Assembly (NCBI GenBank): GCA_021824175.1
Contig: JAKALP010000022.1
Coordinates: 1-64,000 of the forward strand
Direction: 5' to 3'
Source: Deltaproteobacteria bacterium
GTDB lineage: Bacteria > Desulfobacterota > Desulfobacteria > Desulfobacterales > Desulfosarcinaceae
DNA length: 64,000 nucleotides
Below, piece after piece: positions 24,276-33,847 of the stretch. The translations under genes were made by a program, and so were the position numbers. Under the pieces are notes generated by a model that saw nothing but the letters and a program-made list of their open reading frames with translations, was not told the DNA's origin and searched no databases. Numbering within the stretch: the stretch's first letter is position 1; every line of letters begins with the position of its first letter.

Positions 24276-27248
24276 ATGGCCGAATTCAAAATCTCCCGAA
24301 GAACATTTCTAAAGGGTGCCGGTGCGGCGGTGTCCATCCTGTCGTTGAGCTCTCTGGGATTTTTGGGAGGCAACACGCTTGCCAATGCCGCGGAAAAATT
24401 GACCAATGAATGGGACTATGCGGGCTGGGAAGATCTCCATCGCAAGGAATGGACCTGGGATAAGGTGACCTGGGGGACTCACCTGGTAGACTGCTACCCT
24501 GGCAACTGCCTGTGGCGGGTCTATACCAAGGACGGTATAGTCTTTCGCGAAGAACAAGCCGCCAAATATCCCGTGATCGATCCTTCAGGCCCTGATTTCA
24601 ATCCGCGCGGCTGCCAGAAAGGCGTCAGCTATAGCCTTCAGATGTATAACCCCGACCGCCTGAAATACCCCATGAAGCGTTTGGGAGAGCGGGGCAGCGG
24701 CAAATGGCAACGGATCAGTTGGGATCAGTGCCTGACTGAAATTGCCGAGAAAATACTCGACGGCCTGGAAGATCAGGGACCGGAATCCCTGATCTTTGAA
24801 GCAGGTCCGGGCAATGGCGGATACATCCACATGATGGCCCCCCATCGGCTTTTCGCGGGCTTGGGTGCTACAGCCCTCGATTTGGATTCTACTATCGGAG
24901 ATTTTAACCGCGGCGTCTATGAAACATTCGGCAAATTCCAGTTCATGGATTCGGTGGATGGCTGGTATTTCGGCAAGTTGCACCTGATCTGGCACATGAA
25001 CCCGGTATATACCCGCATTCCGTGCTATCACTTCATTTCTGAAGCCCGTTACAATGGGTCCGAAGTCATCGCCATCGCGCCCGATTACAACCCCTCATCC
25101 ATGCACGCTGATGAATATATTCCCGTGGAAATCGGAACCGATGCGGCTCTGGGCAATGCGGTGTGCCAAGTGCTGATTGAGAAAGGCTGGGTGAATTACT
25201 CCTTTGTCAAAGAACAGACCGATTTGCCTTTGCTGGTTCGCGTCGATAATCACCATTTTATCAATGCCGAAGAAGTAGAAGGCGGGCGCAAAGATCAGTT
25301 CTACATGTGGGACAGCGCCGCTCAAAAAGCAGTCAAAGCCCCGCTGGAAACCCTGAAACTTCCTTGTGATCCGGCTTTGGAAGGCCGATTCAAGGTCACA
25401 TTGAAGGATGGTTCCTCCGTGGAAGTTCAACCTGTTTTTAATCAGCTCAAAGCCATGCTGAATAGCGAATACACGCCGGAGAAGGCTTCCAAAATCTGCA
25501 AGACCCACCCGGACACGATCCGCCGCTTGGCTGAAAAATGCCATAAAGCCAGCGGCCATATCCAGATTCTGGTAGGCTGGAACTCTTCTAAATACTACCA
25601 CGGCGATCTGATTGAGCGAACCATGTGCCTGATCCTGGCCCTGACCGGCAGTATCGGCAACAAAGGCAGTGGTATCAGGGGTTGGGCCGAATCGCTATTC
25701 GAAGGCGCTTTGTCTCAGATTTTCAAGGGAGCAGCGGGCATCACCAATTTAATCACAGAGCTGCCGACCTTGAAGGCGGGCCAGAATGCTCTCCGACGCC
25801 AGGATCCCACCCTGACCGACGAGATGATAGCGATAAAGACCGAGGAGGTGTATGACCGCATGCTGGTCAATATGACCATTCCGGCATTTCTCTACTATGA
25901 GCACTCTGATTATAAAAAGGCTTGGGACAACAAAGCTTGGCATTGTCCCACCATGAAACGCCAATTTTCCGAATACTATAATGAAGCGGTTTCCAAGGGC
26001 TGGTGGGAAGGCTTTATCCGGCCGGCCATGGGCCAGAGCCCGACGGTCTACTGCTGGATGGGAACCAATCCGGCACGTAAAAACAGGGGCTGGAACAAAA
26101 ATATCCTCGGCTCTTTATGGAAGAAATACAAGCTTACGTTCGGCTTCGAAACCCGGTGGAGCACCACGGTCCTCTATGGTGATTATGTGCTTCCCTGCGC
26201 CGGCTTTTATGAAAAACTCGACACCCGCTTCCCCACCCCCCATGTGCCCTGGTTGACCATCACGGAAAATGCGGTCAAACCCATCGGTGAGTCCAAGATG
26301 GAGTGGGAAATCTGCGTCATGCTGGGCAAAAAGATCGAAGAGGTTGCCAAAAAGAGAGGCAAGACCCTGTTCACGCCCAAGATTGCACCCATGAAAGAGT
26401 ATCGCCACGTTCAGGAACACATGATCTGCCGGACCAAGAACAATGAAATCGATTTAAGCCGCTTCGGCGAATGGCAGAGCATGGGCGTGGATAACTTTGA
26501 AGCGATATTTGAAGATGCCCTGGCTACCAGCGTCTTTTTGGGCAATCTGCCGGCAGGGACCAATTTGGCCAAAATGCGGCAGGAGGGTATCGTCCGGTTT
26601 GTCAATGTCTCCCCATTTGACGCTGTGAGCATGAATTTGGCCACGGACATTAAGCCCGATGAGCCCATTGTGCCGTTGACCTGGCACACGGGCGAAAAGA
26701 AATTGCCCTATCCGACATACAACCGCCGCATGCAGTTCTATATCGACCACGACTGGTTCCTGGAGGCCGAAGAACATCTTCCGGTGCACAAAGATAACCC
26801 AAAAATGGGCGGCAATTACCCCTTGCGCATGACCAGCGGCCATCAGCGCTGGAGCGTGCACTCCATCTGGATCGGCAATGAACAGCTCTTGCGGACCCAT
26901 CAGGGACGACCCTTTATGTTCATGAGCCCGGAAGACGCGGAAAAACGCGGCATCAAGGATGGCGACCTGGCTCGAGTATTCAACGATTTTGATGACTTTA
27001 AAGTTCACGTTAAGATCACACCCGCCGCAAGGCCATTCAAGGACGCCGCCATGCCGGGTCAAGTGATCATTTATCATGCCTGGGAGCCATATATGTTCGA
27101 GGGCTGGAAGAGTTACGACACCGCCATCCCTGGCGTGATCAAGTGGCTGGACCTGGTCAATAACTACGGACATCTTCACTACTGGCGCTGGAACTGGTGC
27201 GCCCAGCCCATCGATCGGGCGGTGTCCGTGGAAGTTCAAAAAGCATAA
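24276..27248 (+). CDS. Type II DMSO-reductase-family molybdoenzyme, catalytic alpha subunit
   Basis: A 990-residue periplasmic bis-MGD enzyme. A Tat signal (SRRTFLKGAGAAVS) opens the protein. The FS0 [4Fe-4S] site reads His69, Cys73, Cys78, Cys113 (HLVDCYPGNC...RGCQKG), with a His ligand as in the NarG/EbdA/SerA/DdhA clade. Asp209 in TIGDFNRG is my candidate Mo ligand. Family members act on nitrate, selenate, chlorate, dimethyl sulfide, ethylbenzene, sterols or alkanes; substrate cannot be read from sequence. The gene order alpha-gamma-beta-chaperone and the haem-b gamma subunit fit the periplasmic soluble subgroup and not membrane-bound NarGHI. GGAAAACATG gives a reasonable ribosome site. 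Confidence 0.9.
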   Translation: MAEFKISRRTFLKGAGAAVSILSLSSLGFLGGNTLANAAEKLTNEWDYAGWEDLHRKEWTWDKVTWGTHLVDCYPGNCLWRVYTKDGIVFREEQAAKYPVIDPSGPDFNPRGCQKGVSYSLQMYNPDRLKYPMKRLGERGSGKWQRISWDQCLTEIAEKILDGLEDQGPESLIFEAGPGNGGYIHMMAPHRLFAGLGATALDLDSTIGDFNRGVYETFGKFQFMDSVDGWYFGKLHLIWHMNPVYTRIPCYHFISEARYNGSEVIAIAPDYNPSSMHADEYIPVEIGTDAALGNAVCQVLIEKGWVNYSFVKEQTDLPLLVRVDNHHFINAEEVEGGRKDQFYMWDSAAQKAVKAPLETLKLPCDPALEGRFKVTLKDGSSVEVQPVFNQLKAMLNSEYTPEKASKICKTHPDTIRRLAEKCHKASGHIQILVGWNSSKYYHGDLIERTMCLILALTGSIGNKGSGIRGWAESLFEGALSQIFKGAAGITNLITELPTLKAGQNALRRQDPTLTDEMIAIKTEEVYDRMLVNMTIPAFLYYEHSDYKKAWDNKAWHCPTMKRQFSEYYNEAVSKGWWEGFIRPAMGQSPTVYCWMGTNPARKNRGWNKNILGSLWKKYKLTFGFETRWSTTVLYGDYVLPCAGFYEKLDTRFPTPHVPWLTITENAVKPIGESKMEWEICVMLGKKIEEVAKKRGKTLFTPKIAPMKEYRHVQEHMICRTKNNEIDLSRFGEWQSMGVDNFEAIFEDALATSVFLGNLPAGTNLAKMRQEGIVRFVNVSPFDAVSMNLATDIKPDEPIVPLTWHTGEKKLPYPTYNRRMQFYIDHDWFLEAEEHLPVHKDNPKMGGNYPLRMTSGHQRWSVHSIWIGNEQLLRTHQGRPFMFMSPEDAEKRGIKDGDLARVFNDFDDFKVHVKITPAARPFKDAAMPGQVIIYHAWEPYMFEGWKSYDTAIPGVIKWLDLVNNYGHLHYWRWNWCAQPIDRAVSVEVQKA

Positions 27249-27293
27249 CCCAGACGATCATGACATCATTTTACAGAATAATAGAGGTGGCAG

Positions 27294-27962
27294 ATGGAAC
27301 AAATTGTATGTAAGCGAGTATCAAAAAGCAAAAGTGAGTTGTTGGACAGCACCGCAGCTTTTTGGAAAAGCGGCGCAAAATTGAAGGTTGAAACCGCGGC
27401 CACGCCTCTTGCCAATCAACCGTCCCCTTATATCAAGGGCGTTTATGATGAGAGCAAAATCGGAGCCGTTAAAGAATTAAAACTTGCAACCGTACACAAC
27501 AATGAGAATATCTTCTTTTACTTCGAGTGGGCCAGTCCCAAGCCCAGCCGGGCTATCGGCGACATCAATGTATTTCCGGATGGTTTGGGCCTTCTTTTCC
27601 CAATGGGTGATATTGAGAAAACCCAGATCAAGGAGATGGGGTCCAAGGAGTATCCCACCAATGCCTGGTACTGGCGGCCGGATTTCAAAGAGATGCCGAA
27701 AAACCAAATATCCCATGGCCTATCCACCTCCCTGTACACTGAAAAGACATCGGTTCAATCCCACTCCAGTTGGGATAACAAGACCTGGTGCGTGGTCATT
27801 ACCCGCCCACTGAAAATCTCTGGACAAGGAGAACAGGCCGTGGAGCTAAAAGCCGGCGGCAGCATCGGCATCGGCTTCGCGGTTTGGGAGGGCAGCAATG
27901 GTGAACGTGGCGGGATTAAGGCTTTCAGCAAAGAGTGGCGCGAGTTGGTAGTCGAAGCGTAA
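27294..27962 (+). CDS. Haem b-binding gamma subunit of the molybdoenzyme
   Basis: A 222-residue beta-sandwich protein of the ethylbenzene-dehydrogenase gamma family. It carries one haem b that receives electrons from the Fe-S beta subunit. The expected axial ligands are visible: Met115 in KEMGSKEYPTNAWYW and Lys209 in GGIKAFSKEW, and the FAVWEGSNGERGG motif is typical. There is no signal peptide, so export would have to occur as a folded complex on the Tat signal of the alpha subunit. It sits between alpha and beta, an order not used by ebd or ser operons as I recall them (alpha-beta-gamma or alpha-beta-chaperone-gamma). Confidence 0.85.
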   Translation: MEQIVCKRVSKSKSELLDSTAAFWKSGAKLKVETAATPLANQPSPYIKGVYDESKIGAVKELKLATVHNNENIFFYFEWASPKPSRAIGDINVFPDGLGLLFPMGDIEKTQIKEMGSKEYPTNAWYWRPDFKEMPKNQISHGLSTSLYTEKTSVQSHSSWDNKTWCVVITRPLKISGQGEQAVELKAGGSIGIGFAVWEGSNGERGGIKAFSKEWRELVVEA

Positions 27963-27997
27963 GCATCCAGGCTTAAATACATATAAAGGAGATGGAT

Positions 27998-29182
27998 ATG
28001 GCCGGCGAAGAGAAAAAACTCACCGATCGAGAAAAAGAACTGGCGGCCAGTTTTCAAGCCGCAAAAGATAACCTACGAAAATGTGAAAAGCAGGTCGGCA
28101 TGGTGATGGACCTGAACAAATGCATCGGATGCCAGCTCTGCTCCATGGCGTGTAAAACCTTGTGGACCAATGTCGAAGGCCGCGAATACATGTGGTGGAA
28201 CAAGGTCAACACCATGCCGGGCAAAGGCTCGCCCAAGGATTGGGAAAAAATGGGCGGTGGCTATAAAGTAAAATTCGGCGGCAAGGTGATGGAGCCGATC
28301 CTCGGCAAGCATCCGACCCGCAAAGAGTTCGGCGATATGTGGAAATATAACTGGAATGAAGTGATCAGCAACAAGGCGGGAGAAGTCCATCTTCAAGCCA
28401 AAAACCCGGACGGATCAAACCCGGACTGGGCCATGAACTGGGATGAGGATCAGGGCGCCGGGAAGTATCCCAATGCCTTTTACTTCTATCTTCCCAGAAT
28501 ATGTAACCACTGCGCCTATCCTGCCTGTCTGGATGCCTGCCCGCGTAACGCGATTTACAAGCGCGAAAATGACGGGGCGGTACTGATCGATCAGGATCGC
28601 TGCAAAGGCTACCGGTTCTGCCTCGAAGCTTGCCCGTATAAAGTGATCTACTTTAACTTCGTAACTGACAAGAGCAACAAATGCATCTTCTGCTATCCGC
28701 GCCTGGAACAGAAAGTGCCCAATGCCTGCGCTCGTCAATGCACAGCGCGGGTGCGCTGGGTGGGGTATGTCGAAGATCCCAAAAGCATTATCTACAAACT
28801 GGTCAAGGTCTGGAAGGTAGCCTTGCCGCTGCACGCCGAATACGGCACCAATCCCAATGTTTTCTACATTCCGCCCCTGGCGCCGCCGCGTTTGGATGCG
28901 GAAGGCAAACTGGACACGACCAAGCCACGTATCCCCAGAGAATATCTACGCTTCCTCTTTGGACCGGAAGTGGATGCGGCCCTGGGAGTCATGAACACGG
29001 AACTGGAAAAGGTGAAAAGCGGCGGCAAGTCCGAACTCATGGATATTCTAATTGCCAGACAATGGACCCATATGTTCGGGCCCTTTGATAAAGACCCGGC
29101 CACCTTGGAAAGAAAACCGGCGCAACCCGGCAGTTTTTCAAGAAACGATTTAACGGCTTTAAACAATGAGAAGAACAGGTAA
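27998..29182 (+). CDS. Iron-sulfur beta subunit of the molybdoenzyme
   Basis: A 394-residue subunit with four cysteine groups for four Fe-S clusters: CIGCQLCSMACK, CNHCAYPACLDACP, CKGYRFCLEACP and CIFCYP with CARQC. In the third group Tyr stands where a fourth-cluster Cys would be, the pattern that yields a [3Fe-4S] cluster in NarH and EbdB relatives. It conducts electrons from Mo and FS0 to the gamma haem. It has no signal peptide, as expected for a hitchhiker. AAAGGAG lies six bases before the chosen ATG; 27992 would be too close. Confidence 0.9.
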   Translation: MAGEEKKLTDREKELAASFQAAKDNLRKCEKQVGMVMDLNKCIGCQLCSMACKTLWTNVEGREYMWWNKVNTMPGKGSPKDWEKMGGGYKVKFGGKVMEPILGKHPTRKEFGDMWKYNWNEVISNKAGEVHLQAKNPDGSNPDWAMNWDEDQGAGKYPNAFYFYLPRICNHCAYPACLDACPRNAIYKRENDGAVLIDQDRCKGYRFCLEACPYKVIYFNFVTDKSNKCIFCYPRLEQKVPNACARQCTARVRWVGYVEDPKSIIYKLVKVWKVALPLHAEYGTNPNVFYIPPLAPPRLDAEGKLDTTKPRIPREYLRFLFGPEVDAALGVMNTELEKVKSGGKSELMDILIARQWTHMFGPFDKDPATLERKPAQPGSFSRNDLTALNNEKNR

Positions 29183-29206
29183 GCGGGATTCTTCGGGCTT
29201 CTAAAA

Positions 29207-29229
29207 CGTCCGGCCCAATGGGCCGGACG
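29207..29229. repeat. Perfect 10-bp GC-rich hairpin between beta and chaperone genes
   Basis: Arms 29207-29216 (CGTCCGGCCC) and 29220-29229 pair exactly about a three-base loop. No T-run follows, and the operon continues 30 bp on. An mRNA-stabilising or attenuating element that lowers downstream expression fits better than a full terminator. Confidence 0.7.
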
Positions 29230-29260
29230 CAACCCCTTTAAAAGCAAAGAGGAACACATA

Positions 29261-30019
29261 ATGAATACAACTGAAATAGATGTCAACGCTGCCGGCCATG
29301 ACGATCTCGGAGTATTCTACTCGCAACCGCATGCCGACGAAAAACAAGTGGCGCTGTCCGCCAGAATCGACATGTATGCCCTTTTGGCGGATATCTTCAG
29401 ATACCCCGATCCCATGACGCTCCTATATGTTCGCAAGGGTGAATTTAAAAACAACCTGTTGAGCATGGCCAAAAAGCTGCCCTATAATTTGACCATCAGC
29501 GCGCAAGAGTCCGCCGATCTCGCCTTTGCGGAAAATCTGAAGGAAGATGAGGTAGAAGTCGAGTTTATCCGGCTGTTCGAGGCCGGCCCAGGCCATCCGC
29601 CCTGCCCGCTGGTTGAAGGGGTTCATACGGACAAGGAAGAGGGCCGCAAAAGCGTATTCAAAGACCTGATCCTGTTTTACAATCACTTTGGCCTCTCTTA
29701 TGCCGAAGGCAGCTCCGAAGACCGGGCCGATCATCTCATCTACGAGTTGGAATTTCTCCACTACTTATCATTTCTGGAGTTGACCGCGATCCAGAAGGGC
29801 CGCGACGGCAACCCCTTGCGCAGAGCTCAGCGCGATTTCCTTGAACGTCATCTGTCGAAATGGACCGGCGTCATTTCCAATCGGATGAAGGAGATTGAAG
29901 CCGGCTTGAAAGAAGGTGTCAACCGGGATGTGATCCGCTTTTATCGCAATGCGATCGTTCTCTTGGATCGCTTTGTCCAAAGTGACTATGAATACCTAAA
30001 AGCCTCGACTTCGAACTGA
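29261..30019 (+). CDS. TorD/NarJ-family molybdoenzyme maturation chaperone
   Basis: A 252-residue all-helical cytoplasmic protein. The motif [19 protein letters not shown] corresponds to the conserved region of TorD/DmsD/NarJ-type chaperones (usual pattern YxxLFxG...PxxPYES), and the [12 protein letters not shown] segment is typical. It should bind the alpha subunit and its Tat signal until the molybdenum cofactor is in place. It ends seven bases before the cytochrome b gene. Equivalent of EbdD, SerD or DdhD. Confidence 0.85.
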   Translation: MNTTEIDVNAAGHDDLGVFYSQPHADEKQVALSARIDMYALLADIFRYPDPMTLLYVRKGEFKNNLLSMAKKLPYNLTISAQESADLAFAENLKEDEVEVEFIRLFEAGPGHPPCPLVEGVHTDKEEGRKSVFKDLILFYNHFGLSYAEGSSEDRADHLIYELEFLHYLSFLELTAIQKGRDGNPLRRAQRDFLERHLSKWTGVISNRMKEIEAGLKEGVNRDVIRFYRNAIVLLDRFVQSDYEYLKASTSN

Positions 30020-30026
30020 TACTCGT

Positions 30027-30782
30027 ATGAAAGCAGATTGGATCACCCGTAGCCGATTGTGGAAATCGGTGTTCAGACACAATCTGGACGATACGCCACG
30101 CAACCGAGCGCTGACGATCACGTCCAATATCTTTCTTCACATCCACCCGGTCAAGACCAAGATCAAGGCCCTGGATGTCCGCTTCACCTTCTGCCTGGGG
30201 GGCTTGTCGCTGCTGATGTTCATCATCGAAGCGATCACCGGCATTTTACTCATGTTTTACTACCGGCCGGTCCCCGAATACGCCTATACCGACATGAAAC
30301 TGCTGGAGCACACGGTGCATTACGGCATGTTTTTGAGAAACATGCACCGCTGGGCGGCCCACGCCATGGTGATCCTGGTGATGTTTCATATGCTCAGGGT
30401 ATTTCTGACCGGCTCATACAAACCACCGCGTGAGTTCAACTGGGTGGTCGGCGTCATCCTGCTCACCTCGACGCTGCTCCTCAGTTTTACCGGCTACCTT
30501 TTGCCTTGGGATCAGATTGCATTCTGGGCCATTACGGTGGGCTCCAAAATGGCGGCGGCCACCCCATTTCTTGGCAATGACGGCCCGTTCAAGCAGCTGC
30601 TCCACATCAATGAGTATAACGATATGCAATATCTGCTGCTCGGCGATAATCGGGTGTGGGGCAATGCGCTATTGCGGTTTTATGTGCTGCATTGCGTTCT
30701 GCTTCCGGTTATCTGCATCGTGTTGATCGCGGTGCACTTCTGGCGGATCAGGAAGGATGGCGGCATTTCCAGGCCGTTATAG
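30027..30782 (+). CDS. Cytochrome b, b6-like N-terminal subunit
   Basis: A 251-residue membrane protein with four helices. The bis-His haem sites are His107/His121 and His222/His237. The spacing of 13 then 14 residues is that of cytochrome b6 and not of mitochondrial-type b. It keeps GYLLPWDQ and RNMHRWAAH. With the Rieske protein and the next gene it forms a split cytochrome bc complex for quinol oxidation or reduction. It stops 52 bases before subunit IV. Confidence 0.92.
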   Translation: MKADWITRSRLWKSVFRHNLDDTPRNRALTITSNIFLHIHPVKTKIKALDVRFTFCLGGLSLLMFIIEAITGILLMFYYRPVPEYAYTDMKLLEHTVHYGMFLRNMHRWAAHAMVILVMFHMLRVFLTGSYKPPREFNWVVGVILLTSTLLLSFTGYLLPWDQIAFWAITVGSKMAAATPFLGNDGPFKQLLHINEYNDMQYLLLGDNRVWGNALLRFYVLHCVLLPVICIVLIAVHFWRIRKDGGISRPL

Positions 30783-30834
30783 AAAGGAATTATTTCCCGT
30801 TTGCATTGGCGTTCGGGCTTCCCAAGGTGAAGAT

Positions 30835-31575
30835 ATGGACATTGTAGCGGACCCACAAGTCGAAACGGAAGAAAAAGAGATCGACCCACAAAAGGAGAAG
30901 GAAGTCTTCTCCTTCCCCGATCTCGTATCGCGGGAATTTCTGGCCATCATCCTGGCCTGCGTGGTGCTGTGCATTTGGTCATTGGCCCAGAATGCTCCGT
31001 TGAAAGCCATCGCCGATCCCAACTGGACCGAAAATCCAGCCAAAGCACCCTGGTATTTTGTGGGGCTGCAGGAAGTGCTGGTCTATTTTGATCCCTGGAT
31101 CGCCGGCGTGATGATCCCGTTGTTGATTATCTTCGGCCTGATGGCGATTCCTTTTCTTGATCCCAATCCCGCCGGAGTTGGAGAGTACAATTTCCGCGAT
31201 CGCAAGTTCAGCGTATCCCTGTTCATGCTTGGATTTACGCTCTGGTTCGTCCTGATTCTCTTTGGGCAATTCCTGAGGGGACCCAACTGGCAGTTCTACT
31301 GGCCCTGGGAAGATTGGGGCGTACAAAAAAAAGCTGAACAACAGTTGGTGAACTTCTCCACCCTTTGGGGTTACTTGTCGGTGGCGGTCTATTTCATCGT
31401 GGGCTTGGGCTTGCCGGCGCTGTTGAAACCCTCATTCTACAAACAGCTTGGTTTACGGCGCCACCTGATTTCATGGATTTTGATTCTGTTGATGTTTGCG
31501 GTCATCGTCAAGATCTTCTTGCGAATTGCTTTTCACGTTAAATACATACTGGTAACACCCTATTTTTCCATATGA
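30835..31575 (+). CDS. Cytochrome b C-terminal subunit (subunit IV-like)
   Basis: A 246-residue protein with an acidic N-terminus and about five membrane helices. It contains KAPWYFVGLQE followed by FDPWIAGV and PFLDPNP, the quinol-site region of cytochrome b C-terminal halves. The usual PEWY motif reads APWY here, so the key Glu is missing, as in some anaerobic or menaquinone-type complexes. The start at 30835 has AAGGTGA five bases upstream. The stop overlaps the next gene by four bases (ATGA). Confidence 0.88.
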   Translation: MDIVADPQVETEEKEIDPQKEKEVFSFPDLVSREFLAIILACVVLCIWSLAQNAPLKAIADPNWTENPAKAPWYFVGLQEVLVYFDPWIAGVMIPLLIIFGLMAIPFLDPNPAGVGEYNFRDRKFSVSLFMLGFTLWFVLILFGQFLRGPNWQFYWPWEDWGVQKKAEQQLVNFSTLWGYLSVAVYFIVGLGLPALLKPSFYKQLGLRRHLISWILILLMFAVIVKIFLRIAFHVKYILVTPYFSI

Positions 31576-33803
31576 GCACTTCAAATAAAATTAAAGCAAG
31601 GCCTGGTATCCGTATTCTTTTCCTGCTGTTTGTCCTGATGCTATCGGCATCACTTGTTGCCGTGGGATATCATGAAAAAAAGAATCGCGATCAATGGCGC
31701 GACATTCAGAATACCTATCATCAGCGATACATTTCAAGACTTGAAGATAATGTAAAGCAAGCCCGGCAAGCCGGCAATGCCGATGATCTGGATCGCTTTT
31801 CGCGGATGCTCGTTGAGGCCAAAACGTTGCCTGATAAGATGAGCGCTGTATTTCTGCCTGGCGCCCAGGCCAGGGATATGTGCATGAGCTGCCACCAGGC
31901 CATGGAGAACAACCTGTTCAAGGACGACCCGAATCCTTTAAAGGCCCATCCCGCGGACATCCTCAAATCCCATCCCATCAGCAACTTCGGCTGCACCCTC
32001 TGTCACCACGGTCAGGGCGTAGGGCTTAGCGTGCAAAAGGCCCATGGCTTTGAAGCAAACTGGGAAAGCCCAAGACTTCCCATGAAATTTGCCCAAAGCA
32101 CCTGCTTCGAGTGCCATGAAAATGTCGTGGGATTAAAGGGGGCCGAGCAGGCCGCGGCCGGCAAAGCGCTCTTTATTGATAAAGGCTGCTACGGGTGTCA
32201 TGATGCCCGCGTCCAGGCCGATTTGCCCAAGTTCTCCACCCCGTTTAACGTCATCAGCCTCAAGATTGTCTCCAAGAAATGGCTCGGGAAATGGATCGAA
32301 CAACCCGCCAAACTCCGCCCGACCACCCTCATGCCCCAATTCAGGATATCAGAGGATCAGGTGGCTGATCTGGTCACCTACCTTGACACCATCGAAGATA
32401 AGAACATCGACCTGCGACTGAAAGACGACGGCAAAGGGTCCGTGGAAAAAGGCCGGACCCTGTTTACTGAAAAAGCCTGCATCGCCTGTCACAGCGAAAA
32501 GGCGAATGCGTTGGGCATCAGCCGTCGGGTGCCGTTGCTTTCCGATACCGGGCTAAAAATCAAGGGCGACTATCTCGTCAACTGGATTTCAAATCCAACG
32601 TCTATCAATCCGAACACCTGGATGCCCAAATTGGAATTGACCAATGAAGATATCAGCGACCTGACCGCCTACTTAAAAACTCTAAAAAATGATGAAGCCA
32701 AGGCTTATCTATCCACAGGCTCGATACCGGATGGAAATAGCGAAAAAGGCCAAGAACTACTGCAGCGTCTGGGATGTTTGGGATGCCATGTGATCCGTGG
32801 CAAGGCCGAGCCTTCCAAAGTAGGTATCGCCGTGGGGGATGTCGCCGACAAACGGTTGGAAGAACTTCCCTTCGGCAACTCCACGGTCGCACATACCAAA
32901 TGGGACTGGCTGTATAACAAAATTAATGACCCGGCGATCTATAAAACTGAAGATATGCCCATGGCCATGCCCAACTTCAACCTGAGCACCGAAGAGGTTG
33001 AGCAATTAACCGTGTTCTATCTCTTTAATCGTTTGCGTAAACTGCCGGAGCATTATCTGGTCCGGGAAAAATCTTCACAGGTTCTGGGAGAAAAAGGGCA
33101 ATGGATGCTGTCCCATTACAATTGCCGGGGGTGCCACGCCATTTTGGCCGAAGAAAAACCGCGCATCGACGAATTTCTTTCCAAAAAATCGATGGTGCCA
33201 CCCAGAATCGTGGATGAAACGGAGAAAGTTCAGCCCGCGTGGCTTTATAACTATTTAAACCGACCGTTTGCCATGCGTCCCTGGCTGGCCATCCGCATGC
33301 CGCTTTTCAATTTAAGCTATGAGGACAAAGCCACGCTGATTCGCCTCCTGCACAGCCTCATGTCACCGGAAAAACAAAAAGCCATCACGATTCCGTATGA
33401 AACCGTCCTGACCAAGTCCGATTACACGCAGGAAACATTGGATATGGGTGAATACCGCTTCCGCAACGACAAATGCATGCAGTGTCATCCGGTTTCGTTT
33501 ACCGGCCAGTTGCCGGAAGGAAAGAATTTGGAGGATCTATCCATCAACCTGATGACGTCCAAATCGCGGTTGCGATTTGAATGGGTCAAGAACTTTTTGA
33601 GAAATCCGGATCAATATGCCGGGGCCGGGACCAAAATGCCATTCGTGTTTTATACCCCCGATAAGGTGCCTCGCATCCCCGATCCAGAAGAATGGATTCA
33701 GCGCACATCTCTCTTCCTGATGTTCATGGAAAAGGTTCCGGAGCCCATGAAGACCGAGGAGACCACTCGGGAGGTGAAAAGCTTTAATTTTGATAGTTAT
33801 TGA
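31572..33803 (+). CDS. Membrane-anchored octahaem cytochrome c
   Basis: A 743-residue protein with an uncleaved N-terminal helix (about 14-34) and eight CXXCH haem motifs: CMSCH, CTLCH, CFECH, CYGCH, CIACH, CLGCH, CRGCH and CMQCH. Several sit in repeated mono-haem cytochrome c domains marked by W...P..MP.(F/L) Met-ligand segments. It should replace cytochrome c1 as the periplasmic electron acceptor or donor of the Rieske/b complex and link it to the molybdoenzyme. It is coupled to subunit IV by an ATGA overlap. Confidence 0.93.
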   Translation: MSTSNKIKARPGIRILFLLFVLMLSASLVAVGYHEKKNRDQWRDIQNTYHQRYISRLEDNVKQARQAGNADDLDRFSRMLVEAKTLPDKMSAVFLPGAQARDMCMSCHQAMENNLFKDDPNPLKAHPADILKSHPISNFGCTLCHHGQGVGLSVQKAHGFEANWESPRLPMKFAQSTCFECHENVVGLKGAEQAAAGKALFIDKGCYGCHDARVQADLPKFSTPFNVISLKIVSKKWLGKWIEQPAKLRPTTLMPQFRISEDQVADLVTYLDTIEDKNIDLRLKDDGKGSVEKGRTLFTEKACIACHSEKANALGISRRVPLLSDTGLKIKGDYLVNWISNPTSINPNTWMPKLELTNEDISDLTAYLKTLKNDEAKAYLSTGSIPDGNSEKGQELLQRLGCLGCHVIRGKAEPSKVGIAVGDVADKRLEELPFGNSTVAHTKWDWLYNKINDPAIYKTEDMPMAMPNFNLSTEEVEQLTVFYLFNRLRKLPEHYLVREKSSQVLGEKGQWMLSHYNCRGCHAILAEEKPRIDEFLSKKSMVPPRIVDETEKVQPAWLYNYLNRPFAMRPWLAIRMPLFNLSYEDKATLIRLLHSLMSPEKQKAITIPYETVLTKSDYTQETLDMGEYRFRNDKCMQCHPVSFTGQLPEGKNLEDLSINLMTSKSRLRFEWVKNFLRNPDQYAGAGTKMPFVFYTPDKVPRIPDPEEWIQRTSLFLMFMEKVPEPMKTEETTREVKSFNFDSY

Positions 33804-33847
33804 GGTCGACTTTAAGGTTAGAAGTGGTGGAATGGGGAGGGACCGCG

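Noticed and set aside
24276-29182. Respiratory nitrate reductase NarGHI
   Set aside because: The alpha subunit has a Tat signal, is about 250 residues shorter than NarG, and a haem-b gamma subunit of the Ebd type replaces NarI.
29207-29229. Rho-independent terminator inside the molybdoenzyme operon
   Set aside because: The stem is strong, but no T-run follows and the chaperone gene is only 30 bp further on.
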